This document shows positions 24,860 through 34,181 of a DNA stretch of 64,000 nt, piece after piece. Origin of the DNA: Paracoccaceae bacterium (lineage in GTDB: Bacteria; Pseudomonadota; Alphaproteobacteria; Rhodobacterales; Rhodobacteraceae); NCBI GenBank assembly GCA_002709405.1, contig PAQV01000092.1:20253-84252 (forward strand), read 5' to 3'. Numbering within the stretch: the stretch's first letter is position 1; each line of letters opens with the position of its first letter. The notes under the pieces were generated by a model. It saw only the letters and a program-made list of their open reading frames with translations. It made no database searches and was not told where the DNA came from. Both the position numbers and the translations under genes were made by a program.

Positions 24860-26341
24860 TTACGGGTTCACCGCGTGGTACATCACGTGGAAAATGTAGT
24901 TCTGCTCGACCGTGCCGTCGAACAGGTGCGACCAGGGGCCCTTGGCGTAGACGGCGACGTCTTCGCCCGAGTGGGTTTCCGACGACATCGGGATCAGCGC
25001 CTGCTGGACATAATCCAGGTCGATGGCCTCGTCCTGCGTCACGTCCGGGCGGGTGCCGGAGAAGGTGCCGTCCGCCTGTTCGACCAGAACCGCGCCCGAC
25101 CCGTTCAGATAGCCCATCACGGTGTAAGGCTTGCCATCGGCGGCGGTGTTCGGCTCGCCGTTGTTTTCGATGCCGGTCTTCGACACGCCCATGCACAGGC
25201 CCAGGATGTTCGAGCCACGGCCGCAATAGCCGTTGAACGCGACGGCATGTTCGTGGTCGGCAGTGACGATGATCAGGGTGTCCTCGTCATCGGTCAACTC
25301 GTCGGCCATGGCCACGGCCTCGGCGAAGGCCACGCCGTCGGTCACGGTGCGGGCCGCGTTGCCGGCATGGTTGGCATGGTCGACACGGCCGGCTTCGATT
25401 TCCAGGAAATAACCGTTCTCGTTCTTCGACAGGTACTCGATGGCCGCCTTGGTCATCTCGGCCAGCGACGGTTCGTCGGTGCGGTCGGCCTCGTACATCA
25501 TGTGGCTGTTTTCATAGAGCCCCAGGATCGGCGCGTCCGAGCCCAGGTCCAGCCCGTCAAAGCTGCCCTGGTTCGACGCGAACTGGGCGCCCATGCCGGT
25601 GGCCTTTTCGATCAGGTTCATGCCGTCGGCGCGGCGACCCTTCAGGCCTCCCATTTCGGTGCCGTCAGGCAGGAAGTACCGGCCGCCGCCGCCCATGGCG
25701 AAGTCGATCGTGCCCGCTTCCATGGCGTTGATCAGCTGCTGGGCGATGTCGACCTGGGCGGTGCAGCCCTCGGGGACCGAATCTTCCCAGTTCCGGTTGG
25801 CGGTCTTGGCGTAGACGGCCGCCGGGGTGGCATGGGTGATGCGCGCGGTCGACACGATGCCCACCGACTTTTCCATGCCCGTCACGATTTCCGAGAACAC
25901 CGTCAGCTCGTTGCCGGCCACGGTCGAACAATCGTCGTGGATGCCGCCGTCGCCCAGGTTGATCAGGTTGAACCGCTGCTTGACGCCCGAGTTCATCGCA
26001 CCCGCGGTCGGAGCGGAATCCGGGGTCTGGGCGTTGATGTTATAGGTCTTCACCAGGGCGCTGGAATAGTCCGGCGTCTCATAGGGCATCACCCACTCTT
26101 CGCCCAGCGCGCCGTTCTGCTGGCCCATGTAGATGCGCGTGGCATAGTTGGTGCCCACGCCATTGCCGTCGGCGACCAGCAGGATCACGTTCTTGGCTGT
26201 GCCCGTGTTCGGGGTACGGGCGATCTGGGTGGCCAGAAGCGCCTGAGCGTCGGTGAACCAGGTGCTCGACTGCTGAGGCAGGTCCTGAGCGATGGCGGAG
26301 GTGCCGGCAAGCATGGCAACCAGCGACAGCGTCTTTTTCAT
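24860..26341 (-). CDS. Alkaline phosphatase (PhoA-type)
   Basis: 493 residues. Signal peptide MKKTLSLVAMLAGTSAIAQ. Metal and active-site residues are all visible: Asp in LLVADGNGVG, nucleophile Ser in DSAPTAGAMNSG, Asp/His in GRVDHANHAGN, Asp-His in VTADHEHA and the last His in SSETHSGEDVAVYA. It hydrolyses phosphomonoesters in the periplasm and needs two Zn and one Mg. ATG 26341 is chosen because GGAG lies 6-7 nt upstream and the signal peptide starts there. A Zur-like dyad lies about 90 bp upstream, and I saw no Pho box. Transporter genes with the same orientation follow. Confidence 0.93.
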   Translation of the reverse strand: MKKTLSLVAMLAGTSAIAQDLPQQSSTWFTDAQALLATQIARTPNTGTAKNVILLVADGNGVGTNYATRIYMGQQNGALGEEWVMPYETPDYSSALVKTYNINAQTPDSAPTAGAMNSGVKQRFNLINLGDGGIHDDCSTVAGNELTVFSEIVTGMEKSVGIVSTARITHATPAAVYAKTANRNWEDSVPEGCTAQVDIAQQLINAMEAGTIDFAMGGGGRYFLPDGTEMGGLKGRRADGMNLIEKATGMGAQFASNQGSFDGLDLGSDAPILGLYENSHMMYEADRTDEPSLAEMTKAAIEYLSKNENGYFLEIEAGRVDHANHAGNAARTVTDGVAFAEAVAMADELTDDEDTLIIVTADHEHAVAFNGYCGRGSNILGLCMGVSKTGIENNGEPNTAADGKPYTVMGYLNGSGAVLVEQADGTFSGTRPDVTQDEAIDLDYVQQALIPMSSETHSGEDVAVYAKGPWSHLFDGTVEQNYIFHVMYHAVNP

Positions 26342-26434
26342 GTCCGTCTCCATCGGATTGAGGATGGGCGGGGTTTAGGGCCGGCATGTAACAGAAAAAC
26401 CAAACGCCCGAACTTTTCCGTTAAGGAACAGATA

Positions 26435-26454
26435 GTTACGTTATAACATATCAC
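26435..26454. promoter_or_regulatory. Zur-like dyad
   Basis: The dyad GTTACGTTA-TAACATATC has an 8-bp perfect centre (GTTATAAC) and matches in 7 of 9 positions per arm. It resembles the GATATGTTATAACATATC-type sites bound by the zinc repressor Zur in alphaproteobacteria, as I remember them. It lies between the divergent alkaline phosphatase and alpha/beta hydrolase genes, about 95 bp from the first start. Confidence 0.5.
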
Positions 26455-26582
26455 GCACAGGCGCGCCGTCGATAATGCTGCACTTGCAAAGCCCGATGCA
26501 TCTGGCAGTCTCGCGGATGAACCGCCCGGCTTTGCCCCCATCGCCGAAGATACCTGGAACACGCCCGAACCGGAGCTCCGCC

Positions 26583-27539
26583 ATGCAGATCATCCTCCTG
26601 GTCCTCGTCCTTCTGATCCTGGCCGCCGGGGTTTTCCTGGCCATCGGGGCTCGCAAGACCCGGACCATGGCCGACGAGGCCCGGGCAACGGTGCCCCAGG
26701 CCGGCCAGATCATCGAGGTGCCGGGCGGCGCGGTGCATCTTCTTGATATGGGGCCGCGAGACGCGCCGGCGGTGGTGATGATCCACGGGCTGGGCGGCCA
26801 GATGCACCATTTCACCTATGCCATGACCGACTTGCTGAAGGACGATTTCCGCCTGATCGTGCTGGACAGGCCCGGTTGCGGCTATTCCCGCCGCGACACC
26901 GAGGCCCAGGCCGAACTGACCGCCCAGGGCCGGATGATCTGGGCCGCGCTGGAACATCTCGACGTGCGCGATCCGGTCCTCGTGGGTCATTCCCTTGGCG
27001 GGGCGGTGGCCCTCGGGATGGCCGTCGACCGGCCCGACCAGGCCAAAGCGCTGGCCCTGATCGCGCCGCTGACCCGGCCCGATGTCAGCCCGTCAGACGC
27101 CTTTGCCGGGCTGAACGTGCCCAACCGGACCGCGCGGCGGCTGCTGGCCCACACATGGGCCGTGCCCATGGCCCGGGCGGGCGCTCTCAATACGCTGAAC
27201 ATGGTGTTTGCGCCCGAACCCTGGCCCGCCGATTTCCTCGAACGCGGCGGAGGCGCCCTGGGCCTGAGACCCGAATCCTTCCTCGCGTCGGTCGAAGATT
27301 ACATGGCATCCGATGGAATTGGCGCCATCAGCCAGGATTATGGCGCACGCCTGAAAACCCCCGGTGGCATTTTGTACGGCGCAGATGACGCCCTTCTGGA
27401 CCCGGTGGCCCAGGGCCAGTCCATGGAGGAATTCGGATTGGAATACAAAGCCTTGCCAGGTCGTGGCCATATGTTGCCGATCACCGCACCCGCCGAATGC
27501 GCGACATTTGTCCGGAAAATGGCGGCCCGACAGGCGTAA
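26583..27539 (+). CDS. Alpha/beta hydrolase, membrane-anchored
   Basis: 318 residues. An N-terminal hydrophobic anchor (MQIILLVLVLLILAAGVFLA) precedes a canonical alpha/beta hydrolase domain. HGLGGQMHH is the oxyanion region, LVGHSLGGAVAL carries the nucleophile Ser, YGADDALLDP the acid and GRGHMLPI the His. Substrate unknown; relatives act on esters, epoxides or haloalkanes. ATG 26583 follows GGAGC at proper spacing. A longer start at 26475 would put an uncharacteristic stretch in front of the anchor and overlap the regulatory region. It is divergent from alkaline phosphatase. Confidence 0.85.
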   Translation: MQIILLVLVLLILAAGVFLAIGARKTRTMADEARATVPQAGQIIEVPGGAVHLLDMGPRDAPAVVMIHGLGGQMHHFTYAMTDLLKDDFRLIVLDRPGCGYSRRDTEAQAELTAQGRMIWAALEHLDVRDPVLVGHSLGGAVALGMAVDRPDQAKALALIAPLTRPDVSPSDAFAGLNVPNRTARRLLAHTWAVPMARAGALNTLNMVFAPEPWPADFLERGGGALGLRPESFLASVEDYMASDGIGAISQDYGARLKTPGGILYGADDALLDPVAQGQSMEEFGLEYKALPGRGHMLPITAPAECATFVRKMAARQA

Positions 27540-27647
27540 TACGCGCGCGTCCTCGGACGGGATGTCTAAAATTTGGCCATTAAGATCAACTCAGGAATTC
27601 CGGGCTAAGCCTCAGTCGCTGTTTCACGCGACGGAGGTGTCCAAGAC

Positions 27648-28217
27648 ATGCGATTTGTATCCATCGCGGCCATTGTGGCTGCGCTTGCCGGACCGGTAGC
27701 GGCCGATGATTTTGCACCAGTTCTTTCCGAATATCTTGAAACCGAAATCAGGGGCTGGGCCAACGACCCCATTCTGATCGCCGCGATCCGGGCCCAGAAT
27801 GCCCGACATACCGGGATCAGCGCCGCTGAAATCGACGATCTGGACCGCGCCTGGCGGGCCGAAGTCGGACAGGCCGATACTCCGACGATCACGCCGGTCA
27901 TCAACAATAGCGCCGCCGATTTCCTGCGGGCCCAGGTCGAAGCCGCCGGCGGAACGATCAGCGAAGTCTTCGTGATGGATGAACACGGCCTGAACGTCGC
28001 GGCCTCCGCGCCAACCTCCGACATGTGGCAGGGGGACGAGGCCAAGTTCACCGAAACCTTCCCCAAGGGCCCGAACGCCACCCACTTCGGGGATGTCGAA
28101 TTTGACGAGTCGTCTCAGACCTTCCAGGGGCAGATCTCGATCCCGATCGTCGACAGCGCAACCGGTGAGGTCGTCGGCGCCATGACAATCGGCGTCAATG
28201 CCGAAGCGCTGATGTAA
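27648..28217 (+). CDS. Stand-alone periplasmic Cache/PDC sensor-domain protein
   Basis: 189 residues with signal peptide MRFVSIAAIVAALAGPVAA and nothing else but a single Cache/PDC-like domain. The core is ISEVFVMDEHGLNVAASAPT, SDMWQGDEAKFTETFPKG, then FDESSQTFQGQISIPIVD and EVVGAMTIGVN. Such secreted sensor domains without a membrane or output part are found next to chemoreceptors or kinases. The next gene, 18 bp on, is a chemoreceptor, so it is probably a soluble ligand-binding partner of it. GGAGG precedes the start. Confidence 0.8.
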   Translation: MRFVSIAAIVAALAGPVAADDFAPVLSEYLETEIRGWANDPILIAAIRAQNARHTGISAAEIDDLDRAWRAEVGQADTPTITPVINNSAADFLRAQVEAAGGTISEVFVMDEHGLNVAASAPTSDMWQGDEAKFTETFPKGPNATHFGDVEFDESSQTFQGQISIPIVDSATGEVVGAMTIGVNAEALM

Positions 28218-28235
28218 TCGGTCTGAGGAGTGGAT

Positions 28236-30017
28236 ATGACCCAAGAAACCAAGACGAAGGCCGGGTTGCCCGTCTTCATGAAGGCCCTGTTGCTGATCCT
28301 GGCCAGCACCGTCGCGGTGACAGTGATCATTTCCCTACAATCCTCCAAACTCGTTCACCGGTTGACGATTGAACAGATGCTGGACCATTCGGAATTGACG
28401 TCCGCCGCGATCGCCGATGATGCCGCCGGCGCGTTGCGGTTCTCCAAGTATGAAAAAGTCGAGGCCGGCTTCGCCCACCAGCTCGAGAAGAACCCGGGCT
28501 CGCTTCTTGGCATGCAGGCGACCGACGCCAACGGGACGATTGTTGTCGAGGACGGCACCCTGCCCCCCGAGGCAGCGCAGGAACTGGCCAATCTGGTCGA
28601 ATTGGTTCGCTCAACGGGAGAGATGCAGCGGGATGCCTCCGGCTTTCTGCTGGCAACCCCCGTGGTCATGGGCGCAGAAAGCACTTTGGTCGGTGTCATC
28701 ACCAGCGCGTGGAGCGTCGAAAACCAGATGGCCGAGATGCGCGCCCACTCCCGCAAGGCCTGGGTGACCTCCCTTCTCATCATGGCGGTCTCCCTGGCCA
28801 TTTCGGCCTTCATGATGCGTCACTGGGTATCCCGCCCTCTTGGAGACGTCGCAAAATCCATGGCCCAGGTGTCGGACGGTGACCTCGATGTCGTCGTGCC
28901 CCACACCAACAAGGGCGACGAAGTGGGTACGATCGCCCGCGCCCTCGAAGACCAGCGCCAGAAATTGCTCTTGGCCCAGGAAGCAGATGCAGTCGCGCGG
29001 GAAGCCGCCGCAAAGGCCGAAGCCGCGAACGATCAGATCATTCGTGCGCAAGAGGCCCAGCAAGCAGCCGTCGAAGCGATCAGCCGCGGGCTTCGCGACC
29101 TAGCCGAAGGCGACCTGACCTGCATGATCTCGGACCCGTTCGGCGAAGAATACGAGATGCTGCGCAACCACTTCAACCAGACCCTGCAGGGCCTGCAGAA
29201 AGCGATGACCACCGTCCGCGACAACGCCCAAAGCATTCGGCACGGTGCCGAGGACATCAGCCGTGCTTCGGACGACCTGTCACGTCGGACCGAAGCCCAG
29301 GCTGCCACCCTGGAGGAAGCCGTTGCAGCGCTTGACGAATTGACCACGAGCATCAAGGCTGCGGCCGAGGGCGCGCGGGATGTCGAAAGCATCGTACTTG
29401 AAGCCCGCTCCAACGCCGACCGCTCCGGTGAGGTCGTCCGAAGCGCCGTCGATGCAATGACGGCCATAGAAACGAGTTCGAACCAGATTCAGCAGATTAT
29501 CGCAGTGATCGACGACATCTCGTTCCAGACGAACCTGCTGGCCCTCAACGCCGGCGTCGAAGCGGCCAGGGCCGGAGAGGCGGGCAAGGGGTTTGCGGTG
29601 GTCGCGACCGAAGTCCGCGCCTTGGCACAGCGGTCGTCCGAAGCAGCTCTGGAAATCAAATCGCTGATTGGCGGAGCCTCCGAACACGTCGAGCGCGGCG
29701 TGTCCCTCGTCGGGAAAACGGGTGAAGCGCTGACGTCGATCGTCGAACAAGTGAATGACATCTCGCAGCATGTCTCTAACATCGCGTCCAGCGCCCGCGA
29801 ACAGTCGGAAGGCCTGACTGAGATCACCGCAGGTATGAACCAACTCGACAGCGCGACCCAACAAAACGCCGCAATGGTCGAGGAAGCCACCGCCGCAACT
29901 CATACACTTAAGACCGAGGCCCACGAACTGAGCGACCTCGTCTCCCGTTTCAAAACCGGCGATCGCACCACGAGCCATGCCGATTACGAAACCGCCAGTT
30001 TTGCCTCCGGAACATGA
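28236..30017 (+). CDS. Methyl-accepting chemotaxis protein
   Basis: 593 residues. First transmembrane helix about 14-34, periplasmic region about 35-165, second helix ([16 protein letters not shown]), HAMP ([20 protein letters not shown]), a second HAMP-like segment ([18 protein letters not shown]) and the signalling domain with hairpin tip [31 protein letters not shown] (quoted in pieces: [27 protein letters not shown]). There is no CheR/CheB-binding pentapeptide at the C-terminus. ATG 28236 follows GAGGAG by 5 nt. It is co-transcribed with the periplasmic sensor protein upstream. It should feed CheA/CheW, which are not in the window. Confidence 0.93.
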   Translation: MTQETKTKAGLPVFMKALLLILASTVAVTVIISLQSSKLVHRLTIEQMLDHSELTSAAIADDAAGALRFSKYEKVEAGFAHQLEKNPGSLLGMQATDANGTIVVEDGTLPPEAAQELANLVELVRSTGEMQRDASGFLLATPVVMGAESTLVGVITSAWSVENQMAEMRAHSRKAWVTSLLIMAVSLAISAFMMRHWVSRPLGDVAKSMAQVSDGDLDVVVPHTNKGDEVGTIARALEDQRQKLLLAQEADAVAREAAAKAEAANDQIIRAQEAQQAAVEAISRGLRDLAEGDLTCMISDPFGEEYEMLRNHFNQTLQGLQKAMTTVRDNAQSIRHGAEDISRASDDLSRRTEAQAATLEEAVAALDELTTSIKAAAEGARDVESIVLEARSNADRSGEVVRSAVDAMTAIETSSNQIQQIIAVIDDISFQTNLLALNAGVEAARAGEAGKGFAVVATEVRALAQRSSEAALEIKSLIGGASEHVERGVSLVGKTGEALTSIVEQVNDISQHVSNIASSAREQSEGLTEITAGMNQLDSATQQNAAMVEEATAATHTLKTEAHELSDLVSRFKTGDRTTSHADYETASFASGT

Positions 30018-30359
30018 CTCGAATTGCCCAGAAATGTCCCCCGCGTGCGTCTTCACACTGTCGGCCCGGTTCATATACCCATCGGGCTTCTACTGCCCCT
30101 CTGAAACTTACATGTCCGAAGCCGATGACAAGGCCGTCCGAGAGCGGAACACTGTGCAACGAGCCGTTCTGACGCTGGGTTCACATGGCGATTTCTCTTA
30201 ACGGGCGACCAACACCTGGCTGGTACATTCAACCGAGCCTCTGAAGTTTCGGCGGAACCGCGGCCAGGGGCTTCGAAACCCTGGACAACCTGGCAAAGCA
30301 CGCTCGTTCATAACGCGACCCCATCAGCCGGCGCATTGCACCGGCTGATTTTACGAGCG
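30018..30359. other. Intergenic region without a gene
   Basis: No supported gene in 340 bp. The only clear structure is the nested palindrome at its right end. Base composition is lower in GC than in most of the window. Confidence 0.5.
30301..30359. terminator. Nested palindrome between chemoreceptor and halogenase genes
   Basis: Inner stem TCAGCCGG/CCGGCTGA with a 9-nt loop (30324-30348) is followed on plus by TTTT. Outer arms CGCTCGT (30301-30307) and ACGAGCG (30353-30359) are perfectly complementary. It lies directly after the halogenase stop and 300 bp after the chemoreceptor stop, so it can end transcription from either side. Confidence 0.55.
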
Positions 30360-32045
30360 CTAGAACAGTTGCAGATCCTTTTTCCCACTTTCGATCTCTG
30401 CAAAGTTGGGCATGCTTTGGGCAGGCCCAGCCATAGGTGCCATGCCCGGCTGCGTAGCCGGCGGCTTCTTCCCGGCGGTCAAGGCAAACGCGTTAGGCTG
30501 CAACTCGCCCCGGATATCACGCAATAGGGTCTTGTGATCGGGCATCGTCTTGAGCACCTGGGCAAGGTCTGACTTGGCACCCTTCCAGTATTGGAACCAA
30601 ATCGGCTTTTTCAACGGCCGTAGGCGGTCACGGATCCCGGGACCATAACCGGTGTCATAGACTTGCTTACCCAAGAGCACGGTCTGGTACACACGGAAGT
30701 CGAACAGAGTGGCAAACTCTATATCGTGTTCCATCGGCAAGCGGTGCTGCCACAATTCCAGGTTCTCGGCCAGCCGATCCGGAATCTTCATCTGGGTTCG
30801 CGCGTCAATCCAATAAGGATCATCGGTGCGGTTGCCCAACCGGTAATGCAAACAGATGAAATCCAGCACCTCGTCATACAATTTGTTCATCTGACGATTG
30901 TAGCGGTTGCGCAACGAAGGCTCTATGTCGCGCGTGGGCAGATGCTCCGCAAACCAGCGCACCGCGTGATCGACCATGTGGATCGCGGTGCTTTCCAACG
31001 GCTCTATGAACCCGCCGGCCAAACCGATCGCCAGGCAATTCTTGACCCAGGCGTTGCGCACGCGGCCGATGCGCATCGGAATGACACGCGGCGTCGCCCC
31101 TTTGCCCGCGTCGCCCAACCATTCAAGATATTCGTCCGCCGCCTGATCATCCGTGCGATGCGCCGATGAAAACACGTACCCGGTGCCCACCCTGTCGAAA
31201 AGCGGCACCCTCCATGTCCAGCCAGCCCCCAAGGCTGTCGACCGCGTCAGGCTTTCGATCTTCTCCGGATCAGTATGTTTGACCTGCAATGCCAGCGCGC
31301 GATTATTGGGCAGGTAATCGGAGTAATCCATGAAAGGTTCACCCAGGGTCTGATTTATGATCAACCCTCGAAACCCGGTGCAATCCACAACCATCTCGAT
31401 GTCGTGACGGCCATTCCGTTCCAGCATCAAGTGGCTGACATTGCCGCTTTCGTCCAATTCGACCGATTGCACTTCGTCCTGAATATGGGTCACGCCGCGC
31501 TTGGTGCAGACCTTGGTCAGCATGCCCGCGAATTTCACCGCATCCAGGTGGTAGGCATAGCCGAAACGTTGCTCGAATTCCGGTTGGCCCAGCAGCCGGG
31601 CACCCTTGCACAGGCGTCCCAGGTCGTCGTGCGGAGCGACGCTTTGCGTAAAATCCCTCTCACCGTTGCCAAAACGCAAGAAATACTCTGCCGCCTCAAG
31701 ACCTTCCAGCATCTGGCCATGAGCAAACGGGTTCACGTAATCGATCCGATTGCCTTTGGCGTCCGTGTTCCAATTGCAGAATTTCACGCCCAGTTTGAAC
31801 GAGGCATTGGTTTCACGGAAGAATTCACGTTCCGAGATACCGGCCTGGCGCAGCGTCACCGGCATACGCGGGACCGTTGCCTCGCCCACGCCCACGGTCC
31901 CGATATTGGGGCTTTCGATCAGGCAGATGCTCGGACGGTCCTTGGGCCCGGACGTCCGGGACAGCACCATTTCAAGGATCAGCGCCGTCATCCACCCCGC
32001 TGTGCCGCCGCCCACAATGGTGATCTTGCGCAAACGATTGTTCAT
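30360..32045 (-). CDS. Flavin-dependent halogenase, tryptophan-halogenase family
   Basis: 561 residues. FAD motif GGGTAGW near the N-terminus, the family's VGVGEATVP, and the WxWxIP-like GWTWRVP that blocks monooxygenase activity. The lysine that carries the chloramine intermediate is in FKLGVKFCNW and the catalytic glutamate region is GGFIEPLESTAIHMVDHA, so an active halogenase is plausible. It would halogenate an indole or other aromatic using FADH2 supplied by a separate reductase; none is adjacent. ATG 32045 follows a GGGGGAG site; the longer frame upstream lacks support. Wording of codons is less GC-rich than the neighbours and a tRNA-Arg gene lies 420 bp upstream, so acquisition is possible. 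Substrate not predictable. Confidence 0.85.
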   Translation of the reverse strand: MNNRLRKITIVGGGTAGWMTALILEMVLSRTSGPKDRPSICLIESPNIGTVGVGEATVPRMPVTLRQAGISEREFFRETNASFKLGVKFCNWNTDAKGNRIDYVNPFAHGQMLEGLEAAEYFLRFGNGERDFTQSVAPHDDLGRLCKGARLLGQPEFEQRFGYAYHLDAVKFAGMLTKVCTKRGVTHIQDEVQSVELDESGNVSHLMLERNGRHDIEMVVDCTGFRGLIINQTLGEPFMDYSDYLPNNRALALQVKHTDPEKIESLTRSTALGAGWTWRVPLFDRVGTGYVFSSAHRTDDQAADEYLEWLGDAGKGATPRVIPMRIGRVRNAWVKNCLAIGLAGGFIEPLESTAIHMVDHAVRWFAEHLPTRDIEPSLRNRYNRQMNKLYDEVLDFICLHYRLGNRTDDPYWIDARTQMKIPDRLAENLELWQHRLPMEHDIEFATLFDFRVYQTVLLGKQVYDTGYGPGIRDRLRPLKKPIWFQYWKGAKSDLAQVLKTMPDHKTLLRDIRGELQPNAFALTAGKKPPATQPGMAPMAGPAQSMPNFAEIESGKKDLQLF

Positions 32046-32468
32046 GTGGTTTTGCTCCCCCGGCCGTATTGGACGTTTTTTATTACATTCTTCCATATCT
32101 TTGGACGACCTTAGGCTGTGGACCGAAGGCCCGTCAAAGCCCGATACGGGTGCTTGCCGCCACATCATTGGCCAAGAGGAAGATCTAGGCGCATCCGTTT
32201 TTGCAGGCGCGAGAGGTTCCCGCAGGCATTCCAAGACATGACGGCACGCAGAGTGCCCGCCCAACGGCCGCTCGGAACGGCGCGTTCCCGCAATGACAGA
32301 GTGGCTTTGGGACGCAAGGGACACGCGAGGTCGGACCAGATCACGTGCGTCCCCGCCCGATGAAGCAAGATCGTGGGGACCCGCAGAACACATTGGCTGG
32401 ATGTCGACCTCGGGACCAAGTCACTGACATGAAAGCCAGATACGCTTGCTATCCTGCGAAGGTCTCAG
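32046..32468. other. Intergenic region without a gene
   Basis: 420 bp between the halogenase and tRNA-Arg(ACG). Open frames here look non-coding (Arg/Pro-rich shadow-like translation). It holds the candidate halogenase promoter and an AT-rich leader around 32080-32095. Confidence 0.5.
32108..32137 (-). promoter_or_regulatory. Candidate promoter of the halogenase gene
   Basis: On the minus strand TTGACG (32137-32132) and TAAGGT (32113-32108) are separated by 18 bp and lie about 65 bp upstream of the ATG. This is a sigma70-like match only. Confidence 0.35.
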
Positions 32469-32545
32469 TGGCGGTCCGAGGAGGATTCGAACCCCCGACC
32501 CCTTGATTCGTAGTCAAGTACTCTATCCAGCTGAGCTATCGGACC
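32469..32545 (-). tRNA. tRNA-Arg(ACG)
   Basis: Full cloverleaf on minus. Acceptor GGTCCGA pairs with TCGGACC, the anticodon stem-loop CTTGA-CTACGAA-TCAAG has anticodon ACG, the T arm is CGGGG-GTTCGAATC-CTC, and CCA is encoded at 32469-32471. It reads CGN codons (A34 normally edited to inosine). Confidence 0.95.
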
Positions 32546-32759
32546 ACTGAGGCCTGCGATGTATCCGGCAGGGACGGGGTTTGCAAGGCCATTATGACAA
32601 AAAAGTCCGCCTTGCCGCTGGGTCACCCAAAAGGGCACGTCAGAGCCCGGGATTGGTAGGGCGCAGGCACCGTTGATCCATGATGCGCCCGGGCGTTCAG
32701 CCTGTCTTGCGTTGCGAAATGCCAGCAATCGTGCCCTGCACCCCGGCGATAAAACGTGT

Positions 32760-34163
32760 TCAGCCGACCGCGGCCAGCTGCACCGTGCCATCGCCCTTGG
32801 GCAGGGTGATCCGGAACCGGGTGCCCTTGGGGCCGGTGTCAACCAGGGCAAGCGTTCCGCCATGACCGCGCACCAGCTCGGCGGCGATCGCCAGCCCAAG
32901 CCCCGACCCGCCCTTGCGCGCGCCTCCGGTGAAGGCGGTGAACAGGTTGTTGCGGGCTTTCGCGGGCAGGCCCGGACCCGTGTCAGAGATGTCGATGGTC
33001 CAGCATGTATCTGTTTCCGCACCGGAAATCGTGACACACCCCTCGCGCCGCGTGGCCTCGATGGCCTGGCGGGCATTGCGCACGAGGTTCAGCAGCACCC
33101 TGTACATCTGCTCGGGATCCGCGCGCAGAGACATCAGGCCCGGCACGTCGATGTCGAACCGGACCAACTCGGTGCCGGCGGCCAGGATTTCACCATCGAC
33201 CACGTCGCCCACGATTTCGGCCAGAGGCGTGACCGTCAGGGTCGGGGCGGGTTCTTCGGCCCGGCCGAAGGCCAGCGTGCTTTCACACAAGGACACCGCC
33301 CGGGTGATCGAATTGACCAGTTTCGGAGCCATCCGGCGCACTAGCGGATCCTCGGACGCCTCGATCCGATCGGTGAACAATTGCGCGCTGGTCAGGATGT
33401 TGCGCAGATCGTGGCTGACCTTGGCGACCGCGCCGCCCAGCTGGGCCAGCCGCTCCTTCTGGCGCAGGGCCTGGGTCAATTCGGTCTGCATCTTGCGCAA
33501 GGCTTCCTCGGCCTCGCGCAGTTCCCGCACGCCGGCGCGGGGCGTGATGATGCCGCGCGCGTCTTCCGGCGCGGCGGCGTAGCGCTGCATGTACTCCACA
33601 ACGCCCTCGATCGGGCGCACCAGCACCACCCGCACGGCCCCGAACAGCAGTAGAGCGGTGAAGGCCGAAATCACCGCCGACAGGATCAGGATGCGCAGGC
33701 CATAATCCAGCATCGACGCGCGCAGGGGCCCGGTTTCCATCGTGACTTCGATCAGCAGGCCAGCGTCTCGAACCGGCGCCCCGATCACGCGAATGACCTG
33801 GCTGCCGGGAGTGAACAGCCGCACCATCGCGTCGCGGATCAGGATGACCGCACTTGTTTCACGCATGTCGTAAGTGTCGCTGATCGGTTCGGGAATAGGC
33901 GAGGACAACACCAGCTGCCGCATCTCGTCCCGGCGCAGGACGACGTTATAAACCTCTGCGTTTTCAAGAAGTTCCCGTTCAAGCTCCGAGGACAGCATGT
34001 CGTCGGCCAGCAGCGCCAGAGAGGCGATCTGCGCCCGTTCCAGCCGGTCGGTCAGATAGTCCACACGATAGCGCGCGACGGAGGGCACGAAGATCAGGAC
34101 TTCGGCCAGCATCACGAAAATCGTGGTCAGCGCAAGGAACCGTCCCGACAGGGTGTTGAGCAT
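32760..34163 (-). CDS. Sensor histidine kinase with HAMP domain
   Basis: 467 residues. Transmembrane helices at about 8-28 and 150-172 frame a periplasmic domain of about 120 residues, followed by HAMP. The phosphorylated His is in KVSHDLRNILTSAQLF, and the ATP-binding part has VLLNLVRNARQAIE (N box), DISDTGPGLP (G1) and KGGSGLGLAIAAELV (G2). All catalytic motifs are intact. No response regulator gene is adjacent, so it is an orphan whose partner must be elsewhere. It lies 18 bp after the FAD-reductase gene and may be co-transcribed with it. Confidence 0.92.
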   Translation of the reverse strand: MLNTLSGRFLALTTIFVMLAEVLIFVPSVARYRVDYLTDRLERAQIASLALLADDMLSSELERELLENAEVYNVVLRRDEMRQLVLSSPIPEPISDTYDMRETSAVILIRDAMVRLFTPGSQVIRVIGAPVRDAGLLIEVTMETGPLRASMLDYGLRILILSAVISAFTALLLFGAVRVVLVRPIEGVVEYMQRYAAAPEDARGIITPRAGVRELREAEEALRKMQTELTQALRQKERLAQLGGAVAKVSHDLRNILTSAQLFTDRIEASEDPLVRRMAPKLVNSITRAVSLCESTLAFGRAEEPAPTLTVTPLAEIVGDVVDGEILAAGTELVRFDIDVPGLMSLRADPEQMYRVLLNLVRNARQAIEATRREGCVTISGAETDTCWTIDISDTGPGLPAKARNNLFTAFTGGARKGGSGLGLAIAAELVRGHGGTLALVDTGPKGTRFRITLPKGDGTVQLAAVG

Positions 34164-34181
34164 TCTGTCCGTCCTGAAAGG

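Noticed and set aside
30018..32545. Genomic island integrated at tRNA-Arg(ACG)
   Set aside because: No integrase and no second copy of the tRNA 3' end was found to the left within the window. The halogenase may still be acquired, but not by an identifiable tRNA-site element here.
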